Source: Erodium maritimum | Taxonomy: Eukaryota > Streptophyta > Magnoliopsida > Geraniales > Geraniaceae | Length of the DNA: 64,000 bases | Assembly (NCBI GenBank): GCA_963921825.1 | Contig: OY997589.1 | Coordinates: 17,319,735 to 17,383,734 of the forward strand | Reading direction: 5' to 3' | Shown here: positions 23,167 through 34,322 of the stretch, in pieces | Numbering within the stretch: position 1 is the stretch's first letter | How the letters are laid out: each line of letters begins with the position of its first letter | Made by a program: the position numbers and the translations under genes | Notes under the pieces: model-generated | Told to the model about the DNA's origin: nothing | What the model saw: the letters and a program-made list of their open reading frames with translations, nothing else | Database searches by the model: none

Positions 23167-24303
23167 TTGATTCTTTGCATCGTAGCTTTTATGGAGAATT
23201 GGTTCCCTAATAATGAGAATTGTGATATATGTAGAGCTAATGATAATTATTTTTACAATTGTGAGGTTATTTTGTGTTCAAGGGCCTATAGTCAAAATTG
23301 GGGGGACGCTTCCACTTTTGAATTGTCTAGTGAAGAGGATTTTTGTCTAGCTTTCCCAAACCGATTTGAAGAGGAGGAAAAGCGACATGATGAGATGGAC
23401 AAGATGGACGAGATGATGAGGAAACAAGAGGAACAAGCGTCCATGGTCCAAGGGCTTCAAGGTCAAATGAATGATCTCATGCAATTGATTAATGAGACAA
23501 ACTTTGATGATCAAGTAGTCCACATTGAGGATGATCATTCCGAACACTTATGTAACACAACAGAAGAAGAAACTCATGCTTCAACCATGAGTTTGGAGGT
23601 AAGTGCGGAATGTGAGGTATCAAGTTTTCATCCATCTTCTATTATGCCAATTCAATCTCCATGTAGTGTTGATGCATTGGATTATATAGATGTAAATAAT
23701 GAGTGTATAGTTGTAGAAAATAGTTCACAAACTCTTGTTGAGCCAAATCTTCCCATAGTATACATAGAGTTGACTGACAGATCTATTAGATATCCAAGGG
23801 GTACTATGGAAGATGCTCTCAAGAGAGGGGTTATGTTTGAATCTCCTATTGATTTTATTTTGCTAGACATCGAACATGATGTCGAAATTCCATTTAGTGT
23901 GGGAGATTCATTTTTAGATTCTTGCAAATCAATTCTTTATGTTCAACCTATACCGTTGATTTATAAATTTAATGTTGAACATAAAGTTTTTGATTCATTT
24001 ACTAGTTCTCATTCCCTGTTTGTGACTTATTATTCTATTTCGGTAGATGCTATTAACCCTTGTTGGCAGGTGCATTTTCCGATTCATGGGATTCATATCC
24101 CTCCCAAGCTATGCCAAGATGAGTTTGATCATAATTGTTCTGATAAGGCAAGCTTGATGATGTTGGCCTTGAGTTTGGAGTTCCCACAAAACTCAAGGAA
24201 GAGATTCGTTTATTGCATTGTGCTCCTTCTCCCACCTTCACATCCATACTTGAAGAGGAGGACGCAATGGAAGTATGAGGTTCCTGGGAGGCCTCCTGAT
24301 TGA
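23167..24303 (+). CDS. LARD-2 conserved ORF: altered zinc knuckle, coiled coil, retropepsin C-terminal half
   Basis: Second copy of the 378-codon ORF, open from end to end. The likely working start is MENWFPNN at 23191. The knuckle reads CDICRANDNYFYNC, so the His of the CCHC pattern is Asn here and zinc binding is probably weakened. The stretch YPRGTMEDALKRGVMFESPI to DIEHDVEIPFSVGDSFLDS is essentially identical to copy 1, and this is the part that matches Athila/Tat retropepsins. About 50 of 378 residues differ between the copies with no stop or frameshift, more consistent with selection on source copies than with drift. The catalytic D-x-G motif is absent. Role unknown; an RNA-binding gag-like relic is the simplest reading. 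Confidence 0.7.
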   Translation: MILCIVAFMENWFPNNENCDICRANDNYFYNCEVILCSRAYSQNWGDASTFELSSEEDFCLAFPNRFEEEEKRHDEMDKMDEMMRKQEEQASMVQGLQGQMNDLMQLINETNFDDQVVHIEDDHSEHLCNTTEEETHASTMSLEVSAECEVSSFHPSSIMPIQSPCSVDALDYIDVNNECIVVENSSQTLVEPNLPIVYIELTDRSIRYPRGTMEDALKRGVMFESPIDFILLDIEHDVEIPFSVGDSFLDSCKSILYVQPIPLIYKFNVEHKVFDSFTSSHSLFVTYYSISVDAINPCWQVHFPIHGIHIPPKLCQDEFDHNCSDKASLMMLALSLEFPQNSRKRFVYCIVLLLPPSHPYLKRRTQWKYEVPGRPPD

Positions 24304-26024
24304 GCCTCTTACCCGTCGAGCTAACGACATTAAACAAATGCGCTAGTTGGGAGGCACCCCAACAATGGGTGGAGAGTAGGAGCGGTTTAGTCACATGCCA
24401 TGTCGCCGAGCTTCTGAGAAGTTCTCACGGACGAGGAGCTTTCCATCCATCCATGCACGTTAGGACTCCCACAACGGCTTACAAGTCGAGTAGCGGTTCT
24501 TCGAGGGGCAGTATCTCTTCCCTTCTTGTTTTATATTGTTTACCGCTATTATATCTCATATATGCTATCTGGGGGTGTTGAGAACCCGAATTGCTGTGCT
24601 GATAGACCATGCATATAAGATTTCTTGACTTGTATGTTGCCTGACTCTGAGTTTGAGGTGTTTATTGTTATCATCTATCGGGTGCATGTGTATATTTATA
24701 AATATGTGTTTAGATTCGCACCGGGGACAGTGCTTAGGTTTAATGTGTGGGGTGTGGGATGCTTTGCATTTATATGTTTGCATTCTATGCTGTGCTTCAT
24801 GCATTTTTGGTGTAATCTTTTTTGGGGTCTTTATTTTGTGTGTAAACCTTGGATGTGCAATTTAGGACAACTTGAGCAAGTCGGGAGTAGATTTTCATCA
24901 TTGAGTATTTTTGAGGAATGTTTGGATGTTTTACTGTTGATAGTATTAATGAGCTGTATTTGTGTTTGTGCTATATTGCTTATTGGGTTCATGATGATTT
25001 TGTGATGCTAGATGCCTTAGACACGAAAAGGCGGTCACACCAAATGTTAGGTGTGGTTAGATTTCAATTCTTTTTATTGTCACCGACCTGATTCTATCTT
25101 GATTTCTGCATGTAGTGGCCCTAGTTAAGGGATACTAGTCTTGTTTCACTTGTTGCATGTAGGGAGGTTGAGCCCACATGCTTGATGTCTTGGGATCAAA
25201 CTATGTGTTTCGGTAGATTAGAAATCTAGTCGAGTTCAAATGGTTAGTCCCATTGTGCGTTTGTGGTATCAAATTTTCAAAATCACACACACTGTGCACG
25301 GGGAATTGAGTATAGGTCCCGGGGAAAGGGGATCCAATAAAATCTGTGTATTAACAAAGGCTTGAGGGGCTGCGGCGGATTGCTATGCAGAGTGAGACCC
25401 TCATGTCCTGAGTTAATCATAGCGTAATAAAAGGTGAACCCCCAGCCTATCTTAATGATCCAAAGTTTCAACACGTAATTGAAAAAAAAAACAAGCAAAA
25501 CTTTGATCTACCACTTGACTCGTAAAGGAACTAGATAGGTTTACCATTCGCATAGTCCCAAGGCAGCGTAATTGCATGACAACGCCCACTCATAAGATTT
25601 GTGAATGAGATTACGTTATACTCTTGATTAGTACTATGTTATGTAGCATCGAGAGAGCAAAGGGCTAAATGACAATAATTAGGCTTAAAATCTTTCTAGT
25701 TATTGCACTTTATCCTGTAATCCACTACACATACACTCTTTAACTACAACATGTAAAAGTTGGTTGGTGAAAAGTAGAGAAGAATGATGCGAGATCTTAT
25801 TCCTTATGTAAATCCAAGTGTAAGCACACACCTTATTTGAGTCTTAATTTTTTTGGTCTTTAATTTGCTTGTGCATTTGCACGAGAATTTTTGTCTAGTC
25901 GAGTCAGCATATGCATATTTACTGCTTTCAATAACCCGGAGTTTCCAAGCTCCGCCTACGAAGACAGTATCGCGGGGTTTATCTTTGCATTTATTTTAGT
26001 TAGTTTATATTAATTTATGTTTAG
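24304..26024 (+). other. LARD-2 non-coding internal region
   Basis: Matches 3780-5524 of copy 1 in reverse orientation over its full length, but its reading frames are not conserved. It contains no domain I recognise. Confidence 0.6.
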
Positions 26025-26043
26025 TTTTCTCGGGGCGAGAAAA
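26025..26043 (+). promoter_or_regulatory. Hairpin next to LARD-2 3' LTR
   Basis: Arms TTTTCTCG and CGAGAAAA with loop GGG, followed by a purine-rich stretch and the LTR at 26061. Counterpart of 3761-3779. Confidence 0.45.
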
Positions 26044-26060
26044 GTCTAAGTGTGTGGTGT

Positions 26061-27824
26061 TGATGCGGGTGCATTTTAACACATAAAAGGGCCACATTTT
26101 ATCGAGTTATATAGGCTTTTAGTCATGTTTCCTATCATATAGTTAGGTTTATCATGAATAATTGTGTTTCTCTGTTTTTTCGGTGTTTCAATGGAAAACC
26201 GATGTATTTTGGGTGTTTCGTGCTTGAGGATCGTCGAGAGGGTCGATTTAGTTCGCTCCGAAATATATTCATGACTGGTCTTGTTTTGTAGGTCTCGAGA
26301 AGAGGAATTTTTTGGGCGCAAGAACGAGATCGATCTGAGTTCAAATGAAGCCGGAGCGAGCAAAACAGCGAAAAAGGATGAAAAATGGAGCAACAAACCA
26401 GGAGATGACACGTGTCCCAGGCCCAGCCGCCGCTCACCCCAGCTCGCGACACGTGGCGCCACCATCCCAACCGTCATTTCGCCCTATGCCGACAAGTGTC
26501 CAAGTCGGCTCTGCCCCTGCCTGCGTGGCTCGCCCACGTGACGCCATATGTCCCAGCCTGGCCCACGCCAGCCGCCCTCTCTCCTCAGCCCGCCACTTGT
26601 CCAAGCTCAGCCTCTCTCCCTTGCCGACACCTGTCCACCCAGCAGCTGCCCTCTCACGCGTGGTCCATTCCTCGCGCGACACTTGTCCCGGCTGTCTCCT
26701 CTCTTTTGTTGACGCGTGTTAGGGCAGCTTCTCTTCCCTCTTCATTTATGCTCAGCCGCAACTCGAAGGGGACTTTATCTACACCATTTCTACAGAGCAC
26801 AGAGCATGAAGGAGAAACACCATTTTTTGTACATCATCTTTATTTCTTTTTTTTATTATTTCTAGAGTTTGTAAGAGAGTTTATTATATTGAATCAATAT
26901 TTGAGGATCTATTTTTTTGTGGGTAGAGAACCATTTTGAGATTTATTTGGGTGTTGATTTTTGGAGACAAACTCCATTATTGGGTACACGACTAATTTGG
27001 TGATTGTAACTCAACTTTTATCTTGATTATGAATTTAATTGTTTGCCCCTTTTCATCTTTGCATTTTCTCACCATGAACAACTAAACCCCCAATTTCTAG
27101 GGTTATGGGGGATTAGAATAGTGATTTCTATAAATTGGATGCTTCGATTGTGGTGATTGATGATTTGTATTAGTGTCTATGATTGATTTGTGCGTAATGC
27201 TTTACCTCCCGTGTAGGCTTGGTAATTGTTTCGAATTAGGATCTGTCGCTCGAAAGAGGAGGATTCTAGTTAAGTCAAAAATCGATCATAGGTTGGATTT
27301 AAATCCTTAGCTAGAACTAGCGGGATTAATACAATTGCAATAGGAAATAGCTATAGACTTGTTTGGTCGAAAGTTAGAAGTTGTAATAGAGATTAACGCT
27401 TTGGGTCTTCCTACATCGTGATTCGAAAGAACTCGGTGGTTAGATTCCATTAGGGTCCGAATCGTTCGAAAGAAGTTAGGACTAGAGTCGAGACAACTCG
27501 TTGCCTCTAAAATAAGTCGACATCGCAACAATCGAACGTGTTCAATTTTATGGAATGAACTCGATGAACCCATGCCCTTGATCTCTCTTCACTTGATTCA
27601 AGATAAGAAAATTCTCTGTGAAATTCTGTATTTTCTTTTTAGTCGTTATAGGTTTATTTTCAAAACATAAAAACTCGATTTTTACCGAAACGGTTTAGTT
27701 ACAAACTTTGAATAGCGAGTGATTGTCTATTGCTCCTTTGGGCTCGATATTTCGGACTTCAAATCCGATTACTATTTGACGACCGGTGTATTTTCCGTGT
27801 CCCGTTTTTGCGTTTAAACCCGCA
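26061..27824 (+). repeat. LARD-2 3' LTR
   Basis: 1764 bases, very close to the 5' LTR. It is followed by GAGCGTCAAGTTTTA, the spacer that normally separates a 5' LTR from the primer site, and then TGTGGAGCAAT, which looks like a collapsed primer region. This implies a deletion from within a further internal region. Confidence 0.8.
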
Positions 27825-27912
27825 GAGCGTCAAGTTTTATGTGGAGCAATGACTTCTAGCATGATTGTAGGAACGTTCTTGTGGTCCATACTTGCAAACT
27901 ATGCAGACCATG

Positions 27913-30026
27913 TGTCACGCCCCAATTTCAGTAAACCGAACTCAGGACGCGAACGTTTAAAACAATAAAACATTTTGAAACCTTTTACATAAACACTTTG
28001 AAATCACCATTTGTTCATCAAAAAGAATCATTTACAACTTAAAGGTACGTCCCAACAAATGGACAAAATGCGAGGTATACGTCGCTAGACTCAAAATAAA
28101 CCCAGAATCCCGCTCCTAGCTCTTCAAGCTTCAGAAGCTCACTTAGTCCAACCTGCGACCGGTACCTGTAGGAAAAGCAGCTAGAGGTGAGCGTTCGCTC
28201 ACCACCACGGATAACAGACTGACTACGACATACTTAGTAGACAATGCCGGTAACACCAAACCAAACCCAACACCGGGAATACAATCCCCAAACTCAAGTA
28301 CTCAACTGACACACGACCCGTCACTTTCCTCAACAGACCCAACACTCATACTCGTAAGGTAGACCCGACATAACTATCGACGACCTCCTCCAAGACACGA
28401 CAGAAAACTACGCAACACCAAGCAAGATCACAAAGGATCGCACACCAAACAAGATCACAACGGATCGCATACCAGCTGCTCAGTAACCTTCCTCACGCCC
28501 TTTACCGATCTCATCAGGTCAGGCGGTCGACCTGTCGCATTTCCTCGACACAAAGTCGGATCAGGCTGTCGACCTATCACACTCACAACCCCGAACCACA
28601 CACGCGCGGCCAGGAACCCTTTACTGACGGGCATGCCACAAAGCGCACAATTAAGCTCCGGCGTGATCTCGGTCACTCGTCTAGCTTTCCCTTTCCTCGG
28701 TCTGCAGCACGATCTATCAAGAACACAATTTTAAACTCTTTTAAGCTTGCAGGCATAAACTGAATTTTAATAAACCCGACGCCCAAAAGTAACCCCGAAA
28801 ATGTCGATCACTCCCAAACTCCTCAATTACTCGACATTGTCGATATTGGACCCGGAAAGGCCCGATTCGCCCGGCTCGTCGAATCTGCCCGGGTTTTGGA
28901 AACGCCCTTCCGGGACTCCGAAAATTCCCGTTTTCGTTTCTACGATCTTAGAATAATCCAAGGGTTCCTAGGCACTCGACGGAATCGAATTCCAACTTCC
29001 GAGTCATTTAATTTGCGTTTCAAGTTTCTAAAACCCGTTAATTACAAACTTTACAATTTAATTCCAAAATTCGTTCCGGTGTGAATTAACGACTTGGGGA
29101 TCGTCCTAAACCACCCGAACACGAAAAAGCCGAGGCCCGAAAACTTGGGCCCCACACGGCCACAACGGAAAACATTTCTTTTCGCCCCAAAACGTTCCTA
29201 ACGAACTCCAAACCTCAACCCAACCTTAATCAAACCATTTAAACTCAAACCCTAAAATTCAAACGTCCCAAAATGAAAATCGGTTAGGTTCTCACCGTAG
29301 GGAATGACGGTGGGAGCTCGATTCCTTGATCGTTGAGACGATCCACCGGTTTGATCGTCGGGAAATCGACAAAAACCCAAGCTTTCTTCTCCTTTTTCTC
29401 TCCACCTTCTCTCCTCTTTCTAGCTCATTTCTCTCTCTTCAAACTCTCCCTTTTTCTATTTTGTGGCCGAGACACACACTTGCTTCCCTTTTAATTTGTT
29501 TCAAAAAAACATCAACTTTCTTTATTTACAAAACTAACACAATTTAGTCTTCTTTTGTTTTGTCCAATAAACCTAACACCACCACATTGGTGACATGTGG
29601 TAAGGTGGGTCCCACACCTTTTGGAAAATATCTCCTAGATATTTTCCAATCAGATTCGCGAAAATCGGACGTTTCGGGCCCCGACGGGCACTTTTTCCAA
29701 GAAATTACGTAACTTCACGGGCTACAAGGAAACGACTCAACTAAGACCGCTGCGACGACGGCTAAGCTTTTTGGATCCAAAACGGTACTCGAATGGACCA
29801 AAACGTCGCTCGGTTGACTTTTCCAGCGAAAAGTCAACATTTCCCAAATTGGTCAGAAAGTTGCCATGAGTCCCCCGGAACTCACTTTGGTCGATATCGG
29901 GGTCAACTTAAGTCCGGTATGACCCTCGGGGTCAATTTTAGGTTTAATCAAGTGTCTGCTGATTTTTTTTTAAATTTTCCTGTTTTTCGCAGATTTGATT
30001 GGCGTTGACCGGGAGTGGTTATTACA
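27913..30026 (-). mobile_element. Solo Del-like LTR in Harbinger copy B
   Basis: Minus-strand LTR of 2114 bases with ends TGTCACGCC and GGTTATTACA, flanked by exact 5-bp duplications CCATG (27908-27912 and 30027-30031). It belongs to the same subfamily as 44490-47734 but lacks most of that copy's tandem repeats. The stem-loop TGAGC-GTTC-GCTCA is at 28188-28201. A pyrimidine-rich block (29370-29460) lies before a splice-donor-like CTCACCGTAGGG (minus strand). Confidence 0.85.
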
Positions 30027-30250
30027 CCATGCCACATGTAAAGACCTGAATCGTTATTTCGATAATTTATCGTTGAGAACATCGTCAAGTTGGGGAGCGA
30101 GTCGATTATTGGATCGATTGCAAAAAAAAAAGGAACCGGACTAGACCCAGTATGCCTTTAGTGGGCCGTGAGGCTTGCCACTCGCCAGAAGCCCACGACT
30201 GCGTCTGCAGCCCATTAGCCTGAGGCCCAAGCCCGTTTGGAGGCTGTGGG

Positions 30251-30257
30251 TATAAAG
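30251..30257 (+). promoter_or_regulatory. LTR TATA box
   Basis: GGGTATAAAGGG about 215 bases into the LTR, followed by a pyrimidine-rich transcribed-leader-like stretch and a donor-like site. Good candidate for the element's promoter. Confidence 0.5.
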
Positions 30258-32232
30258 GGAGAAATTAGGGACTGAAACCCTAATTTCGCAGCCTCCCTCA
30301 TCGATTCCCTCTCTCCCCCTCCAGCTCTTCTTCTCCGTCACGACGTCGACCACCAACTCCGGCCTTCCTCCCTTCCCGTTTCCTTTCAGATCGCACCAAC
30401 ACCACCCTCTCCCGGCTCCCTCTCACCAGGTCCGACCAACTCCTGCGTCCTCTCTTTTCGCCGGACACCCGCGTCTCATACCTCCCTCTCCCAACCTCGG
30501 CAGCCAACCTCCCCTTCCTTCTTCTCCAGATCGAACCGCCGCCCTCTCTCCTCCCACCGTCTTCCCCTTCTGCGTTGAAACCCAACCCCGCCGGTACCAT
30601 CCTCGTCTTTGACATCGCCGGCGCTCGCCAGATCCGGTGAGTCTCGCCGCTCCCGTCCGTTCCTGAAGCGTCGATCTTCGCTGTACTTCCCCTACGGTGA
30701 GAACCTCTATCACCGCGAGGGTTCGGCCGGTACTGTCACGCCGGTAACCGGCCGGGCACAAACCCGAAACCCCCTTTTTCCTCTTCCCTTTATTTTCTCC
30801 GTGCGTCTTTGGTTCTGTGTAGTGGGGAAAGCGAAGTGTTTTTTATTGGTTATTGACTATTCGAAGCAAAATCAAAGGAAAATTGAAAAGAAATTCAAAT
30901 TGAAATCTTGTGGATCTGAACTGGTTGGAAGCGAAATCATTTGAAACTGAAGAAAATCCATTTTGAAACGAAAAGCAGTTTTAAACGAAAAAAAAGGGAA
31001 AAGATATCAATTTTAGGATTTAAGGAAAATCAGATCTAAAACATTAAGGGATTAAATCAATTTGGTTTTAAAAAAAACGGTTTTGAACGGTTGAACGTTT
31101 GGGTTTGGACTGGTAAACGGACTTAGAACGGGATATAAAAGTGGAAACGCTGAATCGGGCACCTCGGGATCCGTGCCTCGAAGCCCGGCCCTGGGATATG
31201 TGCTTCGAGAACCGTGTCTCGGAAAACGTGCATTGGGTTCTGTGCTCGGGGTTCGGGTGCTCGAACCCGATTCGTCGTAATCCCGCGTTTATCCCGTTCG
31301 AGTTTAAAAAGGCAACGTGTTGATCTTATTTTGTACTGCACCTGTTCTGATTGTAAGTTTGAAAACCCAGAGCTTGGACTTCGCCCGAGAGGACGAAGAT
31401 CACGCCAGAACCCGTGTGAAGAACGGAGAAGAGGTTACTGAGTTTGACAACAGAGTTTTAGAGGAAGACCACGAGGTAGGGAAAGTCTTAATTTCTTAAT
31501 TAACGCTTAATATGCATGTTAGGTTAATAAAATCGGAAAGGTACTAGAATGACATATAGGATGCGAATAACAATAATAATCGTCTTTCAATTATTAATAA
31601 CCGGAATGTCTAAAATGCATGCTTAGGATGAGGTTAACTAGTGTAACTCGTATTCGATACTGGTAGAGAAGCTATGTTGAACTCTCGGATTAGTTGTGTG
31701 GTAGGTTCACATGCTTGGTTGCTAATTTCTCGGTTAACTTAAGAGTCTAATGAAACTAGATTAGCTCGTATGATTGAATGCTAATTGGTTTGTTCACTTG
31801 ATGATTGATTGGTTGAATGTATACTTAGTTGATTTAGTATTTATGTTGATATAATTGTTGATTGAACGGATGATCGAGTATGACTGGTTGTGCCAAGGGG
31901 TACAATCAGGTGATCGATGTACCGATGGTTCGTGACAGGTAAGTATGACGGTAAGGGTAATTGTGGGTATGAATCCCGTGTGGCCTGTATTGATGAACGT
32001 GTGTACTGCTAAGATTGAGGATTAAGTGAACGTCTTTGTGTGTTGTGGTGAAAGTGTGTTTCGATGAGTGTTGATTGATGGATGAATGTTTATGCTCGTT
32101 CTTTTATTCTTATTCTTGCATGTACGTATGTATGCTTGTTTGCATGCTTGTTAATTGCTCGGTTTGGTACTACACCGGGGGGGGGGGTAATCCGGTGCCG
32201 TTGTGATGGTTGGAGTTGGACAGATACCGTGG

Positions 32233-32547
32233 TTATTGAGTGATGTGAGGAGCTACGGCTCGGCAGATCCTATGGGATATTGAGTGATGTGAGGAGCTAC
32301 GGCTCGGTAGATCCTACGGGATATTGAGTGATGTGAGGAGCTACGGCTCGGCAGATCCTACGGGATATTGAGTGATGTGAGGAGCTACGGCTCGGCAGAT
32401 CCTACGGGATATTGAGTGATGTGAGGAGCTACGGCTCGGCAGATCCTACGGGATATTGAGTGATGTGAGGAGCTACGGCTCGGCAGATCCTACAGGATAT
32501 TGAGTGACGAGAGGAGCCTATGGCTCGGCAGATCCTGCGGGATATTG
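32233..32547 (+). repeat. 44-bp tandem repeat in LTR
   Basis: About seven units of 44 bases, each containing GTGAGGAGCTACGGCTCGG and CAGATCCTACGGGATATTG. Units are nearly identical, so the array expanded recently. Each unit holds the short palindrome GAGCtacgGCTC. Confidence 0.85.
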
Positions 32548-33800
32548 ATTCTGGTTACTTATTGATCGGAGGCTTGAGAAAGCAAGTGGTTGGCAAGATA
32601 CTGTTATTTCCCAGTTTACTCTTATTGAGGCTTTAAATTATTTATTATGAATTTCTTTATGTTATGGTTACCTTGATACTACTGCGTAGTTGTAATCGTT
32701 TCCTTTTCCTTATTACTTCTTATTTATCTTATTGCATTGTTGTTCGAGTTACATTTGTAAGCAGTTTATATTTGACTTAAGGGTTGAGTTATTAAGGTTT
32801 TTCCTACTGAGCGTAAGCTCATCCCCTTTGATTTCTAACTGTTTTACAGGCGTACCAGATGTCTAGGGAGGTCGAGGCTCGGGAGCTTTTGGACTTCTTT
32901 GGGTTTTAATAGGGTTATGTTGGTCTCATGTATTGAACACCCTTTATTTGACTATTTATGTTGAGCTGTGACTCACAAGGCTTTTAAACTATTTACTTAT
33001 ATGTCGATTTTGATGGAGCTTGTATGAGATTTTGGAGCTTTTATCTATCATTTATGATTTCTATTTATTTCAACTCAGGTCACGTCTCGAGTCCGGCCAA
33101 AACCGGATTTAGGGCGTGACACCACATGACAGTTCTTCCAATCCCAATGCATGCAGTCCAGACTCAATATCATCTGTGGGAAGCCGCACTCTTCGTTGAG
33201 TCGCAACAAACGTCTTGTATCTTCCACGGTCGGGCGTCGTAGATATGTCCGCCCATAAACCTTGATGACGCCCAAGCAAAACTTCTTGAGGCAATCCAAC
33301 GAAGTGCTCTCCGACATTCGCAAATACTCGTCGCAAGCATCCGCAGGACCTCCATAACAGAGCTGACGAAGTGCTACCATGCACTTCTGGTGTGGAGAGA
33401 AAGAGGGCCTCCCAGTAGCATCATTTTGGTTACGGAAGTAGGCGTACCGGTCACTCAAACCATTCATGATATGTATGAACATTTCCCTCGACATCCGGAA
33501 ATGTCGCCGAAACTGTTGGCCGCTATACACCGGTCTAGACGAGAAGTAGTCACAGATCAACCCTTCGTGTGCATCTTCTCGATTGCGCTCAATCACTCTC
33601 CACTTTGGTCGCGGCGCCGACCCTGAGCCCTCGGCCTCATCATCATCCCGAGCCCTTGGCAGTATCCCTGACATCAATTTATCGCGAATTGTTTTTACTG
33701 TTGTCGCAACAAGCCTACTCATCGCTTCGTCTATTTGTTTGGGAGTCATTTGCTTCATTTCCCCTACCGTTGGAAAATTCTCCACCGAAAAAAAATACAC

Positions 33801-34322
33801 AACTAGGATAAAAAACGAGAGAATTTGGAGAGGAATAGAGGAAAGGGAGCTTGAAACTAGTGAGGGAGTGAATTTTTGCTTGGGGTGAATATGAATTTAT
33901 AGAAAAGTGTAGTTTTTTTTAATCGTGGCCGGCACGTGTCGGCTTGTCACTGGGTTGCCGACTAGCCGTTGAGGCTGAGACGACGCGATGTGTTGTTGCA
34001 GGATTCTGCAACGACCGACTGACACGCCCCCCGACAAGACTCTTTGACACGATCAGTCGTGCCAGTTCGTCGTGCCAGCGCCTGCAACGACCCGCTCGAG
34101 GTGCACTTTGCACCAAAGCTTTTACCAAATATGCTATTTGAAAAACATAATCATATGTCATAAGTGTTGTCTAGTGTAAGTGAGAGGCATAATCATCACA
34201 TATCGCCCAAAACCACTACCGGACACGAGACAACAAGACAAGAGGTTTCTATTGAGAACTAGTTTTACCGAATAACGATTTCTTGGAAAATTACAAGAGT
34301 ACCCACAACTACTCCATGGATG
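33801..34322. other. Harbinger B flank and NPH3 downstream region
   Basis: The GC-rich part 33920-34115 with repeated CGTGCCAG and CAACGACC words is probably the subterminal region of Harbinger copy B, but no matching terminal inverted repeat was found. The rest is the 3' flank of the NPH3 gene; no clear polyadenylation signal was chosen. Confidence 0.35.

Larger units (their letters stand above)
21235..27824 (+). mobile_element. LARD-type retroelement copy 2, full length
   Basis: Plus-strand element with 5' LTR 21235-23062, primer site 23078-23095, internal ORF 23167-24303, a long non-coding internal region, and 3' LTR 26061-27824. LTRs start TGATGCGGG and end CCCGCA. They differ by scattered substitutions and a 70-75-base deletion in the 3' copy near 26985. 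There is no RT or integrase. The flanks belong to two different Harbinger transposase copies and show no shared 5-bp duplication, so the outer arrangement is rearranged. Confidence 0.85.
30037..33121 (+). mobile_element. Second solo LTR in Harbinger copy B
   Basis: Plus-strand LTR of 3085 bases, from TGTAAAGACCTGAATCG to TTTAGGGCGTGACA, flanked by exact 5-bp duplications CCACA (30032-30036 and 33122-33126). It is a different subfamily from its neighbour. It contains a TATA box, a donor-like GTGAG at 30697, a tandem array, stem-loop TGAGC-GTAA-GCTCA at 32808-32821, and TTTTACAG ending at 32849. Confidence 0.85.
27847..33800 (-). pseudogene. Harbinger transposase copy B, N-terminal part, split by two solo LTRs
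   Basis: Coding runs from 33800 to about 33127 and again at 30027-30036 and 27912-27847. A 220-residue open stretch includes FSSRPVYSGQQFRRHFRMSR, PHQKCMVALRQLCYG, YGRTYLRRPTVEDTRRLL and SLDCMHWDWKNCHV with the first catalytic Asp. The rest of the DDE domain is missing because the copy is cut at 27847 by LARD-2 sequence. Apart from the insertions this half has no stops, so it decayed less than copy A. The start may be MKQMTPKQIDEAM rather than the upstream Met. It shares about 220 bases with copy A, so the two are separate insertions. Confidence 0.85.

Noticed and set aside
23167-24303. The 378-codon ORF as a single-copy host gene
   Set aside because: It sits between a primer-binding site and LTRs, occurs twice in the window, and contains retroelement motifs.
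30298-30761. Arg/Gly-rich ORFs on the minus strand
   Set aside because: They lie opposite the pyrimidine-rich leader of an LTR and have no domain or conserved copy.
32233-32547. Regular repeats resembling a CRISPR array
   Set aside because: Units are contiguous 44-base tandem copies without unique spacers and lie inside a plant LTR.
20607-33800. A functional Harbinger transposase
   Set aside because: Copy A has stops beside the catalytic residues, copy B lacks the second half, and copy C lacks the catalytic centre; none can make a full DDE protein.
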